Assembly (NCBI RefSeq): GCF_042679565.1
Contig: NZ_JBHTMY010000002.1
Span: forward strand, 124,001-188,000
DNA: 64,000 nt
Source of the DNA: Namhaeicola litoreus
Lineage (GTDB): Bacteria; Bacteroidota; Bacteroidia; Flavobacteriales; Flavobacteriaceae
Direction of reading: 5' to 3'
Shown here: positions 8,086 to 17,373 of the stretch, in pieces
Numbering within the stretch: the stretch's first letter is position 1
How the letters are laid out: every line of letters begins with the position of its first letter
Translations under genes and position numbers: made by a program
The notes under the pieces: model-generated
Databases searched by the model: none
Told to the model about the DNA's origin: nothing
What the model saw: the letters and a program-made list of their open reading frames with translations, nothing else

Positions 8086-8538
8086 TTATTTTAAAAATTT
8101 TTGAAAACAAAAACTTGAATCTACGTCTTTATATTGTCCGTAATTTGGGATACGATGATAACCAAGTCTTTGGTACAAGGCGATTGCCTCAGGTTGATTT
8201 ACTCCCGTTTCCAAAATACATTTTTGAACAAAAAGTTCTTGTGCCCACCCTTCTAACTCCGAAAGGACTTTTCCTGCCAAGCCTTTTCCTCTATATTTTA
8301 AAACAGTGTACATTCTTTTTATTTCAAAAATGTTTTCATCAAAATACTTCATCGCGCCGCATGCAACGGGAATATCTTCTTCGTATAAAACAACACAGTG
8401 CCTAATAGAATCTATTTTATTGTATTGATCGTAAAAAGCGTGGTCCTCACCGTCTCTTACAGCAAGTTCTTTGTCTAACTCAACCACAAGGTTTTGGAAG
8501 TCTGAATTTGAATTATCACAACGAATAATCTGATACAT
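8086..8538 (-). CDS. GNAT-family N-acetyltransferase
   Basis: A 150-residue protein with the GNAT fold. The acetyl-CoA pyrophosphate loop is in RGKGLAGKVL, preceded by the IKRMYTVLKYRG strand, with the C-terminal motif ALYQRLGYHRIPNYG. Substrate unknown; it could be a small-molecule or protein N-acetyltransferase. It is the last gene of a four-gene minus-strand operon, 9 bp after the small membrane protein gene. An open frame on the opposite strand (8049-8405) is a shadow of this gene. Confidence 0.88.
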   Translation of the reverse strand: MYQIIRCDNSNSDFQNLVVELDKELAVRDGEDHAFYDQYNKIDSIRHCVVLYEEDIPVACGAMKYFDENIFEIKRMYTVLKYRGKGLAGKVLSELEGWAQELFVQKCILETGVNQPEAIALYQRLGYHRIPNYGQYKDVDSSFCFQKFLK

Positions 8539-8547
8539 AGTTTTTTT

Positions 8548-8721
8548 TTAACGTATACTTTCTCCTTTTAAGGAAAAAAACATAGCAATAATTAATAAAA
8601 TTCCTGAAACTATTCTCAACCAAAAACCTACTCCCATTTCGTCTCGCGTAAAAATAACATTCAAAATGATTAAAATCACACAAGCGAATAGGACAAATAT
8701 GGCTACTCTTTTTTTATCCAT
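8548..8721 (-). CDS. Small two-TM membrane protein, 57 aa
   Basis: A short frame from the ATG at 8721-8719 to the TAA at 8550-8548. The protein starts MDKKRVAIFVLFACVILIIL, has a short polar loop (TRDEMG) and a second hydrophobic helix (about residues 33-51), then ends in GESIR. It fits tightly in the operon, 6 bp after the phosphatase gene and 9 bp before the GNAT gene, and fills the gap between them, which supports it being real. I know no function for it. Small inner-membrane proteins with this topology are common in Flavobacteriia. Confidence 0.7.
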   Translation of the reverse strand: MDKKRVAIFVLFACVILIILNVIFTRDEMGVGFWLRIVSGILLIIAMFFSLKGESIR

Positions 8722-8727
8722 TTCCTC

Positions 8728-9540
8728 TCATTTAGAATGATACGAATCAACTATTTTCAACAATTGGCCATGAATTTCAGTTGAAGCTGCCATAAAACTA
8801 AAATTTTTATTTGGATCATAAATGGTATTTGAATAGTCAATTTGATGACCAAAAAAATCGGTATACATTCCCCCTGCCTCCTCAATAATGATCTGTTGAG
8901 CGACGTTATCCCAAACCTTACTCGTTCTATTCAAAAACGCCCCATAGCTTCCTCTGGCAACTAGAGCGATATCAAAAACACTATTACTTGATCTTAAATT
9001 TCTAATATTGAGCACAATCTCTGCCAATAATTCACATTCCGACCTTGTAAACTCAGGATTTTCTTGATGTCCATCAATACCATATGCTATAAGGCAATTC
9101 GACAGTTTCTTTTCTTGAGATACATAAATTCTCTTCTCATTACAAAATGTACCCAATCCTTTTGCTGCAGTGATAATATCAGAATAAAAAGGCAAGGCTA
9201 TTCCTCCTGCAATGGGTTTATTCTCTAACAACAACCCAAACATACAACCATAAAGCGGTGAAGCATTGGCAAAATTACTCGTACCATCTATTGGATCTAT
9301 AACCCAGGTAAAATCAGAGTTTTTATGAATAACCCCGGCTTCTTCATCGATAATATTATGACTGGGAAATTTTTTTTCAATAGCTCTAATAAGTAATTTA
9401 CCGATCTCTAAATCCGTTTTTGTAAGCACCTGATTGTTATCCTCAGGTTTAGTGATAGAGGATACTTTTCCAAAATTATCTCTGGCTATTTTCGAAACTT
9501 TGTCGAGCGAATCATAAATAAAATGTTGATAATTCATCAT
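8728..9540 (-). CDS. Inositol monophosphatase-family phosphatase
   Basis: Mg2+-dependent sugar, inositol or nucleotide phosphatase of 270 residues. It carries the family metal-binding motifs IDEEAG, DPIDGTSNFA and, near the C-terminus, VWDNVAQQIIIEEAGG. This fits the SuhB/HisN/CysQ superfamily. The sequence alone does not say which substrate (inositol phosphate, histidinol phosphate or PAP) is used. Two adjacent ATG codons (MM) could both serve as start. It lies 15 bp after the methyltransferase gene and 6 bp before the small membrane protein gene, so it is in the middle of an operon. Confidence 0.87.
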   Translation of the reverse strand: MMNYQHFIYDSLDKVSKIARDNFGKVSSITKPEDNNQVLTKTDLEIGKLLIRAIEKKFPSHNIIDEEAGVIHKNSDFTWVIDPIDGTSNFANASPLYGCMFGLLLENKPIAGGIALPFYSDIITAAKGLGTFCNEKRIYVSQEKKLSNCLIAYGIDGHQENPEFTRSECELLAEIVLNIRNLRSSNSVFDIALVARGSYGAFLNRTSKVWDNVAQQIIIEEAGGMYTDFFGHQIDYSNTIYDPNKNFSFMAASTEIHGQLLKIVDSYHSK

Positions 9541-9555
9541 GAAATAAAGTCTTTT

Positions 9556-10179
9556 TCAATTTCTAGATTCAAAAGCACAGAAAATAAAATTTTGAATATT
9601 TTGTGAAGGTGTTTTATGATCGTGCTTTACACAAGTAATCTTTTTGAAGTGCTGACTAAAAGTTGCCTCTAAACTAGTGTTTGTATATTGCCTTATTTCA
9701 ATCCCTGAACACTTTTTAGGCCCATCTTCTGAAAAAGTAGCGATTAGTATTTTGCCATTTTTCGACATTGCTTCATCGGCTATTCTAACGTATTTTTCAA
9801 TCTCATTTTGTTCTGTAAGAAAGTGAAAAGCAGCTCTGTCATGCCAGAAATCAAAATTTTGAGTTGGCTCAAAATCTAAAATATCAGAAACAATCCAATT
9901 AATTTTATTTGCCTTTTCACCTAAACGCTTCTTGGCTCTTTCTATCGCCTTTTCCGAAATATCTAAAATAGTGAGATCCCTGAATCCCATCTCCAGTAAA
10001 TGGTCTACTAAAAAACTATCTCCACCTCCAATATCAATAATTTTTGCATCCTTAGAAATTTCTAAATTTTGTAACAATTGCAATGAAGTTTCAGGTTTGG
10101 GCTGATACCAACTTACTTCCTCCAAATGTTTTGTGTGATAAATATTTTCCCAATGCGCCTTTCTGTTAAAACTTGTCAT
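9556..10179 (-). CDS. Class I SAM-dependent methyltransferase
   Basis: A 207-residue Rossmann-fold methyltransferase. The SAM-binding motif I is AKIIDIGGGDSFLVDHLL, the acidic residue after strand 2 is in LTILDIS, and motif IV is in FDFWHDRAAFHFL. The N-terminal HWENIYHTK...VSWYQPKP pattern recurs in thiopurine/tellurite-type (TPMT-like) and uncharacterised methyltransferases. The substrate is unknown. It is the first gene of the minus-strand operon that continues through the phosphatase gene. Confidence 0.85.
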   Translation of the reverse strand: MTSFNRKAHWENIYHTKHLEEVSWYQPKPETSLQLLQNLEISKDAKIIDIGGGDSFLVDHLLEMGFRDLTILDISEKAIERAKKRLGEKANKINWIVSDILDFEPTQNFDFWHDRAAFHFLTEQNEIEKYVRIADEAMSKNGKILIATFSEDGPKKCSGIEIRQYTNTSLEATFSQHFKKITCVKHDHKTPSQNIQNFIFCAFESRN

Positions 10180-10512
10180 GTCCTAAGATTTATACTATTA
10201 TTCTATTTTCATATAAAATTATACAAAATCTAACCGAATTTCAGATATTTTTTTCTGGGTTTCCTCGATTTGTAATTTTACCCAAACTGCTGTGTGTACG
10301 AAATATATGATCCCATTATCTTAACTATTCTGCTTATACGCTTTTGATAAAAGTATAGGAAGACCAAATCTCCTTCCTACTGAATAGGAGATTCACAAGT
10401 ACTTTATTCATTCTATTTCGTCATATAGATTGGGTCATATTATTTTAACGACCATCAAAAAAAAATCATATCTTAACTTCTTAAAAATTTATCCATCAAA
10501 TATTTTATTTTC
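10180..10512. other. 333-bp divergent intergenic region
   Basis: No open frame or RNA gene is recognised. It must hold the start signals for the methyltransferase operon (-) and the M20 gene (+), but I see no clean TAnnTTTG box at a suitable distance. The only structured element is the small hairpin at 10367-10393. Confidence 0.5.
10367..10393. repeat. 8-bp inverted repeat (hairpin)
   Basis: AATCTCCT at 10367-10374 pairs perfectly with AGGAGATT at 10386-10393 across an 11-base loop. No T-tract follows, so it does not look like a terminator. It could be an operator or chance. Confidence 0.3.
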
Positions 10513-11820
10513 ATGAAACAATCCCTTTTCGCCCTCATTTTTTTAAGTCTTATAAATGTAGTGCATGGTCAATCTCTAAATTCTGCTAAATTGGATCAAG
10601 AAATTTTAAAAATTGAACCAAAAGTAATCGAATGGAGGCACGATCTTCATCAAAATCCTGAATTGGGAAATCGGGAGTTTAGAACGGCAGAAATAATTGC
10701 TAAGCATTTAAAATCTTTAGGTATAGATGTAAGAACTGAAGTGGCAAAAACAGGTGTTGTGGGTGTGTTGAAAGGTGCAAAACCAGGTCCGGTTATTGCC
10801 TTAAGGGCAGATATGGACGGACTTCCTGTAACGGAAAGAGTAAATATCCCCTATGCTTCAAAAATAAAATCAACTTATAACGGTGCAGAAACAGGGGTTA
10901 TGCATGCATGTGGCCATGATACCCATGTTGCCATTTTAATGGGCGTTGCAGAAATTCTAGCCCAGAATAAAAAAGATTTATCAGGAACGGTAAAATTTCT
11001 CTTTCAGCCCGCCGAAGAAGGACCTCCAGCTGGAGAAGAAGGAGGAGCAGAATTAATGGTAAAAGAAGGTGCCCTTAAAAATCCGGATGTAGATGTAGTT
11101 TTTGGATTACATATCAGCGCTCAGTTGGAAGTTGGAAAAATCACTTATAGACCAAAGGGAGCCATGGCCGCAGTGAGCGATTTAAAAATTACGGTAAAAG
11201 GAAAATCGTCTCATGGTGCCGCGCCTTATTCATCTGTTGACCCCATCGTAACATCAGCACAGATTATCAATAGTTTGCAAACCATCGTTAGTAGAAATGT
11301 GAATATTACAGAAAATGCTGCAGTAGTAACTATTGGTTCTATTCATGGAGGAAACAGATCGAACATTATACCAGAAGAAGTTGAAATGCTAGGTACTGTT
11401 CGAACACTAAGCGACAGAGATACAGAATTAGTCTATCGAAGAATAAGGGAAATCACCACAAATACAGCAGAAGCGATGGGTGCAGATGTTTTTATAGAAT
11501 TGCCCTATTCTATGACATATCCTGTGACATATAACGATCCTGAATTAACAGCTCAAATGTTGCCATCACTGGAACGAGCTGCGGGAAAATCAAATGTAAT
11601 TTTAGTACCCGCAAAAACCGGTGCCGAAGATTTTTCTTTTTTTGCCAAAGAAGTTCCCGGACTCTTCTTTAATATCGGTGGTGCGCCAAAAGGAATGAAA
11701 ATTGAAGATACAGCGCCGCACCATACACCAGATTTTTACGTGGATGATACAGGCTTAAAAACAGGCATTAAAGCATTTTTGAATTTGGTTAATGACTACT
11801 CAGCTTTACACAAAAAATAA
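10513..11820 (+). CDS. Exported M20-family amidohydrolase/carboxypeptidase
   Basis: Metal-dependent hydrolase that removes acyl or amino-acid groups from amide bonds. The 435-residue protein has a signal peptide ending near Gln20 (VVHGQ), so it is exported. Zinc-site motifs in order are LRADMDGLP, HACGHDTH, QPAEEGP, GLHIS and a C-terminal APHHTPDFYVD. The middle dimerisation domain carries GKSSHGAAP. This pattern is that of IAA-amino-acid hydrolase/hippurate hydrolase-like amidohydrolases. It leads a run of exported proteins; the phosphatase gene follows after 5 bp. Confidence 0.92.
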   Translation: MKQSLFALIFLSLINVVHGQSLNSAKLDQEILKIEPKVIEWRHDLHQNPELGNREFRTAEIIAKHLKSLGIDVRTEVAKTGVVGVLKGAKPGPVIALRADMDGLPVTERVNIPYASKIKSTYNGAETGVMHACGHDTHVAILMGVAEILAQNKKDLSGTVKFLFQPAEEGPPAGEEGGAELMVKEGALKNPDVDVVFGLHISAQLEVGKITYRPKGAMAAVSDLKITVKGKSSHGAAPYSSVDPIVTSAQIINSLQTIVSRNVNITENAAVVTIGSIHGGNRSNIIPEEVEMLGTVRTLSDRDTELVYRRIREITTNTAEAMGADVFIELPYSMTYPVTYNDPELTAQMLPSLERAAGKSNVILVPAKTGAEDFSFFAKEVPGLFFNIGGAPKGMKIEDTAPHHTPDFYVDDTGLKTGIKAFLNLVNDYSALHKK

Positions 11821-11825
11821 ACCTG

Positions 11826-12323
11826 ATGTTACAAAAAATTATTTTTATTTTTTTATTAAGCTCTTTTAGCCTTTCTATACTCGCCCAAGAAACCACCATC
11901 ATTTTAGTTCGCCATGCGGAAACTTTTGAAGGTGGATCAGAAAGAATGCTAAATGAAGTAGGTAAAAAAAGGGCTCTGGAACTCAAAAGAACTCTTCAGA
12001 ATGTAAAATTGGATGCTATTTATTCAACCGATTTAAACCGCACCAAACAAACTGTTCATCCTATCTCTTTAGACAGAGGTTTAGAAATAATACCTTACGA
12101 CCCAACAAACCTTAATGATTTTGCTTATCGCTTGCTCAAAAACCATGTTGGAGAAACAATTTTAGTTTCTGGACATAGCAATACAACACCCCAACTGGTG
12201 AATGCACTCATCGGAGATAAAAAATATGATGATTTCGATGAGACTGAATTTTACCATTTATTTATCTTGAGCTTTGCCACCAATCTTCCACCAAAAGTTT
12301 TACAATTATCCTATGGCTTTTAA
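11826..12323 (+). CDS. Exported histidine-phosphatase superfamily protein (SixA/PGAM-like)
   Basis: A 165-residue branch-1 histidine phosphatase. The catalytic RHAE motif (LVRHAET) is near residue 30, IYSTDLNRTKQT follows, and the second active-site His is in VSGHSN. Unlike E. coli SixA it has an N-terminal signal peptide (cleavage after ILAQ), which places it in the periplasm, more like the Ais-type exported enzymes. Substrate unknown. It starts 5 bp after the amidohydrolase gene, so co-expression is likely. Confidence 0.85.
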   Translation: MLQKIIFIFLLSSFSLSILAQETTIILVRHAETFEGGSERMLNEVGKKRALELKRTLQNVKLDAIYSTDLNRTKQTVHPISLDRGLEIIPYDPTNLNDFAYRLLKNHVGETILVSGHSNTTPQLVNALIGDKKYDDFDETEFYHLFILSFATNLPPKVLQLSYGF

Positions 12324-12342
12324 ATTTCTCAAATTATTAAAT

Positions 12343-13305
12343 ATGAAATTGATATTTTCATGGCTGTTATTTTTTCTTATTCAGACAAGTTTTAGCCAAA
12401 CTGACCCGAATATTTACGATAAGTTCACCTCAAAATTCTACAATATAGATGGTTATAAAATAAATGTTGAAGTGCTGGGAGAAGGTCCTCCAATTGTATT
12501 TTTAGCTGGTGGACCTGGAAATTCTCATGATTATATGCAAGGAAGTTTTGGGCATTACTACAAAACGAATACAGTCATTTTTATTGATATGCTCGGTCGG
12601 GGTAAATCAGATGACGCGAAAAACATGAATGAATATTCCATTGCAAACGATACACATGTTATAGAAGAGGTTCGGAAATTATTAAAATTGGATAAAATTG
12701 CTTTGGTTGGGCATTCTTACGGAACAGTTCCTGTACAGGATTATGCTGTCACTTTTCCCGAAAAGGTGGATAAATTAGTTTTGATAAACGGTTTTCACAG
12801 TGGAGAAATGTGGCAGGCTAACTGCGATAGTTATAACCACTATTCCAAAACTCACTTTCCAGAATACTGGAAAAAATTGGATTCTTTGAGAAATTTAGGA
12901 TACGTCTCAAGTGATCCTGTTTTTAGTGAATTATACGGGAGTTTACCCACCAAATATATTTACTACCACGATACTAGAATCAAAGGAAATACACCAAAAG
13001 AAAAATATAGAAACTGGAATAATGATGTTTATTACGGTATAATAGGACGGGATGCAGATTTCTTTGTTGGTGGAGATATGATCGATTGGGATGTGAGAAG
13101 AAAATTAAAATCTTTCAAATTTCCTGTTTTAATATGTGCAGGCAGATATGATGGTGTTTCTACCCCACAATATGCCATACAGTACAAAAATTATATGCCC
13201 CAGGCCCAGTTTATTATGTTTGAAGAAAGTGGCCATAACCCTTATTTAGAAGAACCTGAAAAGTTTTATCAAGAATTTGAAAAGTTTTTTGGAATTAAAA
13301 ATTAG
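12343..13305 (+). CDS. Exported alpha/beta hydrolase
   Basis: A 320-residue alpha/beta-hydrolase-fold protein resembling proline iminopeptidases. It has an oxyanion-region motif (FLAGGPGNSHDY), the nucleophile elbow GHSYGT, and a C-terminal His in EESGHNPYLEEP; DGVS in AGRYDGVSTP probably supplies the acid. The ATG at 12343 is chosen because it starts a signal peptide (IFSWLLFFLIQTSFSQ). The frame is open 69 bp further upstream, but that would overlap the phosphatase gene and bury the signal. Substrate unknown. Confidence 0.87.
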   Translation: MKLIFSWLLFFLIQTSFSQTDPNIYDKFTSKFYNIDGYKINVEVLGEGPPIVFLAGGPGNSHDYMQGSFGHYYKTNTVIFIDMLGRGKSDDAKNMNEYSIANDTHVIEEVRKLLKLDKIALVGHSYGTVPVQDYAVTFPEKVDKLVLINGFHSGEMWQANCDSYNHYSKTHFPEYWKKLDSLRNLGYVSSDPVFSELYGSLPTKYIYYHDTRIKGNTPKEKYRNWNNDVYYGIIGRDADFFVGGDMIDWDVRRKLKSFKFPVLICAGRYDGVSTPQYAIQYKNYMPQAQFIMFEESGHNPYLEEPEKFYQEFEKFFGIKN

Positions 13306-13312
13306 CCCTATC

Positions 13313-13774
13313 ATGTCTAGATTTTACATCATTACCCTATTGTTCTTCACAATTCTTTCTTGTAAAAATGTGCAAGAGCCTGAACAAACTAAAACTGAAC
13401 AAAATTTGATTGGTACTTGGCGACTTTTATCTGGTCTAACGATAAAAGGCAATGATACTGTTTTTGCTGATTATACTCAAAATGAAGAAATGATCAAGAT
13501 TATCAACCAAACGCATTTTGCATTTCTTCGCCATGATCTAAATAACGGAAAAGATTCTTTAGCACATTATACAGCAGGTGGTGGAACCTATGATTTAAAT
13601 GGCTCAACATATACCGAACATCTCGCATTTTTGAATTACAGAGAATGGGAGGGGCATGATTTTACATTTGAAATTACGATTATAGGCGACACACTGATCC
13701 AAACTGGAATAGAAAGAATTGAAGATCTTGGTATAGATCAAAAGATTATAGAAACGTATATAAGAGAAAATTAA
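13313..13774 (+). CDS. Lipocalin-like lipoprotein
   Basis: A 153-residue lipoprotein whose signal ends TILSC, with Cys17 lipidated. The mature part begins LIGTWRLLSG, the GxW start of lipocalin-like beta barrels, and alternates short beta strands to the end. No enzyme motif is seen. The ATG at 13313 is preferred over an in-frame upstream ATG at 13277, which lies inside the hydrolase gene. It is 7 bp after that gene and 2 bp before the DUF418 gene, so it belongs to the same operon. Confidence 0.75.
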   Translation: MSRFYIITLLFFTILSCKNVQEPEQTKTEQNLIGTWRLLSGLTIKGNDTVFADYTQNEEMIKIINQTHFAFLRHDLNNGKDSLAHYTAGGGTYDLNGSTYTEHLAFLNYREWEGHDFTFEITIIGDTLIQTGIERIEDLGIDQKIIETYIREN

Positions 13775-13776
13775 AG

Positions 13777-14952
13777 TTGATTACAAGTCATACCGTGAAA
13801 AATAGGTTATTCGTTATTGATGCCCTGCGTGGTTTTGCGATAGTAGCCATCATGTTGCTGCATAACATAGAGCATTTTGACTATTATTTTACACCTGAGA
13901 ACTTACCGAATTGGCTAATTATCCTTGACAAATGGCTATGGGAATTTCTATTTTTTTTGTTTGCAGGTAAAGCCTATGCCATGTTTGCACTGCTTTTTGG
14001 ATTAACTTTTTATATCCAGAGCCATAACCAAAATAAAAAAGGAAAAGATTTCGGCCTTCGTTTTGCCTGGCGCATGCTTCTTTTATTTGCTTTTGGCATT
14101 GTCAATTCTGCTTTTTATCAAGGTGATATTTTAACCATATATGCTGTTTTAGGATTGTTCTTAATTCCCATAAACCGGTTAAATGACAAGGCGATCTTCA
14201 TCATCTCTCTCGTCTTATTTATCCAGCCACTGCAATGGATCGAATTAATGTATGCTTTAAACCAACCTGCGATAGAATTAACAGATCCTAAATCCTGGAC
14301 CTATTTTGGAAAAATGGGAGAATATATCCCCAATGGTTCCTTTTGGGAAACGGTAGAGGGGAATCTGAGCAATGGAAAAAAAGCAGTACTACTTTGGAAC
14401 TGGGAAAATGGACGATACTTTTTAATTCTATCACTCTTTGTTTTAGGACTATGGAGTGGGCGTAGAAAAATTTTTGTTTGGGAGATTAAAGGAGCGGATT
14501 TTTGGCAAAAGGTCTTGAAAATTTCTTTTAGCGCTTTCTTACCTCTTTATTTTGGAAATAAATATTTTATTTCGAGTATTTCTTCTGAGGCCATCAAAAG
14601 GCCTTTAAATGTTATAATAAGTTCGTGGTCTAACACTGCTTTTATGTTTGTCTTACTAGCTTCATTTATACTTTTATTCCATAATAAACGGTTTCATAAA
14701 ACACTAGATTATTTTTCCTCATTTGGCAAAATGAGTTTATCCAATTATATCATTCAATCAATAATTGGCTCAACACTATATTACGGTTTTGGATTGGGCT
14801 TGTACAAATATACCGGAACCCTTTTTGCTGTTGGCATTGCATTGATACTCGTCTTTTTTCTAGGAAAATTTTGCAAATGGTGGCTAACTAATCACAAAAG
14901 AGGACCTTTAGAAACCATTTGGCATAACTTAACTTGGTTGACTAAAAATTAG
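13777..14952 (+). CDS. DUF418-family polytopic membrane protein (YeiB-like)
   Basis: A 391-residue inner-membrane protein with about ten hydrophobic segments. It begins with the family motif RLFVIDALRGFAIVAIMLLHN and ends in the DUF418 domain (FGKMSLSNYIIQSIIGS...). Related proteins are thought to be acyltransferase-like or transporters; the function is unproven. The start is TTG at 13777, only 2 bp after the previous stop; a GTG at 13795 is the alternative. It is the last gene of the exported-hydrolase run; no clear terminator follows. Confidence 0.85.
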   Translation: MITSHTVKNRLFVIDALRGFAIVAIMLLHNIEHFDYYFTPENLPNWLIILDKWLWEFLFFLFAGKAYAMFALLFGLTFYIQSHNQNKKGKDFGLRFAWRMLLLFAFGIVNSAFYQGDILTIYAVLGLFLIPINRLNDKAIFIISLVLFIQPLQWIELMYALNQPAIELTDPKSWTYFGKMGEYIPNGSFWETVEGNLSNGKKAVLLWNWENGRYFLILSLFVLGLWSGRRKIFVWEIKGADFWQKVLKISFSAFLPLYFGNKYFISSISSEAIKRPLNVIISSWSNTAFMFVLLASFILLFHNKRFHKTLDYFSSFGKMSLSNYIIQSIIGSTLYYGFGLGLYKYTGTLFAVGIALILVFFLGKFCKWWLTNHKRGPLETIWHNLTWLTKN

Positions 14953-15096
14953 CAGAAATCATATTATTCTTTTATCGAATGGATAAAATACAATTGCCCC
15001 TAATTCCATTTACCTATCATTTTAAATTACTGACTTTCAGCTCTAACATAGAATTATCGTATATTTAGCTAAACTGAATCAACTTAAACCAATCTT

Positions 15097-17274
15097 ATGA
15101 AAAGATCCATCCTTTACCTAAGTCTATTATTTTGCTTTCTATTATCTGCACAAGAACAGATAAAACCGACTTTGATTACCGAGAATATTGTTATCAATGA
15201 GTATCACGGTGTAAAAATTGAAGATCCTTATCAATATTTAGAGAATTTAGAGAATCCTATGGTTGTAAATTGGATGAAAGACAACGCAAATTATGCCAGA
15301 AATGTTTTAGATGAAATTCCCGGAAGAAAAGACTTTTTAGAGAAAATGTATGAATTTGATTCTAGGGTTGCCGATAGAATTTTTTCTGTAAATGTAACCT
15401 CCCAAGGTCAATACTTTTACTTAAAAGCAAGACCGGAAGACGAAAACGGGAAATTGTATATGAGAAAGAATTATTCCTCAGAAGAAAAATTACTTTTTGA
15501 TCCAGATAAATATAGAACAGAAGAAGCCGTTAACTACACTATTTCAAGTTTTTCTCCGAACTATAAAGGTGATAAAATTGCCCTATTTCTATCCGCCAAT
15601 GGTTCTGAAAACAGTGATTTAATAATTATAGACAATAATGGTAAGACTTTTCCGGAAATGATTGACCGCTGCACTTCTTGGAACAATACCTGGTTAGCCG
15701 ATGATGAGAGTATTCTTTATAGCAGGTTTAATTCTTCCGATATAAAAGACCAGAATAGACAAATGAATATGAAGTCATATTTACACAAAACCAATACAAA
15801 TGGAAAAGATGATATGGAATTTTTCTCTAATACGACCAATCCTGAATTACAAATATTATCCGAAGAAATCCCGATTCCATTCTACAACAGACCGTCAAAT
15901 AAATTTTTTGGTGGAGTTTTTACAGTAGATAAAAGAATAAAATTATACATGGCTGAAGATTCCAATTTTTCACCACCTCTAAAGTGGAAACAAATAACTA
16001 GTCAGGCAGATAATGTAGTTAATTTCGAACTTGATAAGAACAGCTTATATTATTTATCGTTTGATAACGCCCCAAACTACAAAATTTTAAAAGCAACTAT
16101 TGCTAATCCTTCTGCGCAAGAAGCAAAAATTATAGTTCCGGAATTCAAAGATGAAATCATAACGAATATGGCAACCACAAAAGATGGTCTCTATTTTACA
16201 ACGATGAAAAATGGGGTTGAAGCCAAAGTGTATTTTTTGGGACATAATTCAAACACGCCAAAAGTTTTAAAAACGCCATTGTCAGCCGGAGATATAAGTT
16301 TATCAAAAATTGATGAGGAACATAGTGAAATTTGGATGAATATGTCAGGTTGGACATCGCCAAATAAAAGGTACGCCTATGATTTAAAAAATGACAAATT
16401 CATCAAACAACCACTTTCCACTGAAGTTGAATATCCAGAGTTAAAAGGAATTGTTGTCAAAGAGGTTATGATACCTTCACACGATGGTGTAAATGTACCA
16501 GTATCAATTATTTGTAAAAATGACACTAAATTAAATGGAAAAAATCCAACACTTATATATGGTTATGGCTCTTATGGCAATTCCATCTCTCCTTTTTTTA
16601 GTCCACTTGTGCTAAATTATGTAAATCGCGGTGGGATTTGGGTAATTCCCCATGTAAGAGGTGGTGGCGAACTAGGCGATGCTTGGCATAAAGCAGGTCA
16701 AAAATTAAATAAGCCAAACACTTGGAAAGATGCCATTGCAACCGCAGAATATCTTATTAAAGAAAAATATACATCAGCTAATCATTTAGCCATATGGGGA
16801 GGAAGTGCTGGAGGTATTTTCGTGGGCAGATCTATTACAGAAAGACCCGATCTTTTTGCCGCAGCCATACCCGAAGTAGGTGCTATGAACACTGTAAGAA
16901 TGGAAGAATCGCCAAACGGCCCAATTAACGCACCAGAATTTGGCACTGTAAAAGATCCGTTAGAATTTAAAGGTCTTTTAGAAATGGATTCTTATTTACA
17001 TGTGAAAAAAGGAGTTGAATATCCTGCTTTACTCATAACTGCAGGTATGAATGACCCCCGGGTAATTGCTTGGGAACCAGGAAAATTTGCAGCTAGAATG
17101 CAGGCGTCGAGTATTTCGAATAAGCCTGTTTTATTTCTTACAGATTTTGAATCCGGCCATGGTATAGGAGATAGTAAAAGTAAAAGATTTGAAAGTTTTG
17201 CAGACACCTTTTCATTCGCATTATGGCAAACGGGCCATTCCGATTTTCAACCCAACGAAAAAATCCAAAAATAG
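15097..17274 (+). CDS. Prolyl oligopeptidase (peptidase S9A), exported
   Basis: Serine peptidase that cleaves short peptides after proline. The 725-residue protein has a signal peptide (to about Ala18), an N-terminal beta-propeller, and a C-terminal alpha/beta-hydrolase domain. The catalytic triad can be read as Ser570 in GGSAGG, Asp653 in GMNDPRV and His688 in SGHGIGD. Length and order match family S9A. It is monocistronic, with a hairpin terminator immediately after the stop. Confidence 0.93.
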   Translation: MKRSILYLSLLFCFLLSAQEQIKPTLITENIVINEYHGVKIEDPYQYLENLENPMVVNWMKDNANYARNVLDEIPGRKDFLEKMYEFDSRVADRIFSVNVTSQGQYFYLKARPEDENGKLYMRKNYSSEEKLLFDPDKYRTEEAVNYTISSFSPNYKGDKIALFLSANGSENSDLIIIDNNGKTFPEMIDRCTSWNNTWLADDESILYSRFNSSDIKDQNRQMNMKSYLHKTNTNGKDDMEFFSNTTNPELQILSEEIPIPFYNRPSNKFFGGVFTVDKRIKLYMAEDSNFSPPLKWKQITSQADNVVNFELDKNSLYYLSFDNAPNYKILKATIANPSAQEAKIIVPEFKDEIITNMATTKDGLYFTTMKNGVEAKVYFLGHNSNTPKVLKTPLSAGDISLSKIDEEHSEIWMNMSGWTSPNKRYAYDLKNDKFIKQPLSTEVEYPELKGIVVKEVMIPSHDGVNVPVSIICKNDTKLNGKNPTLIYGYGSYGNSISPFFSPLVLNYVNRGGIWVIPHVRGGGELGDAWHKAGQKLNKPNTWKDAIATAEYLIKEKYTSANHLAIWGGSAGGIFVGRSITERPDLFAAAIPEVGAMNTVRMEESPNGPINAPEFGTVKDPLEFKGLLEMDSYLHVKKGVEYPALLITAGMNDPRVIAWEPGKFAARMQASSISNKPVLFLTDFESGHGIGDSKSKRFESFADTFSFALWQTGHSDFQPNEKIQK

Positions 17275-17280
17275 TTTTAA

Positions 17281-17306
17281 AAAAAGAGCCCAAAAAGGCT
17301 CTTTTT
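17281..17306 (+). terminator. Rho-independent terminator after the prolyl oligopeptidase gene
   Basis: AAAAAGAGCC pairs with GGCTCTTTTT around a six-base loop, followed by further T residues. It begins 6 bp after the stop codon. Confidence 0.85.
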
Positions 17307-17373
17307 TTATCTAATAAATCTAATTTAGTAGACCTATTATTTATTATAAATGCCCTTTTTTTAACCAAATACT

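Noticed and set aside
8049..8405. 118-residue open frame on the plus strand
   Set aside because: It is antisense to the GNAT gene, whose family motifs are clear; composition is that of a shadow frame.
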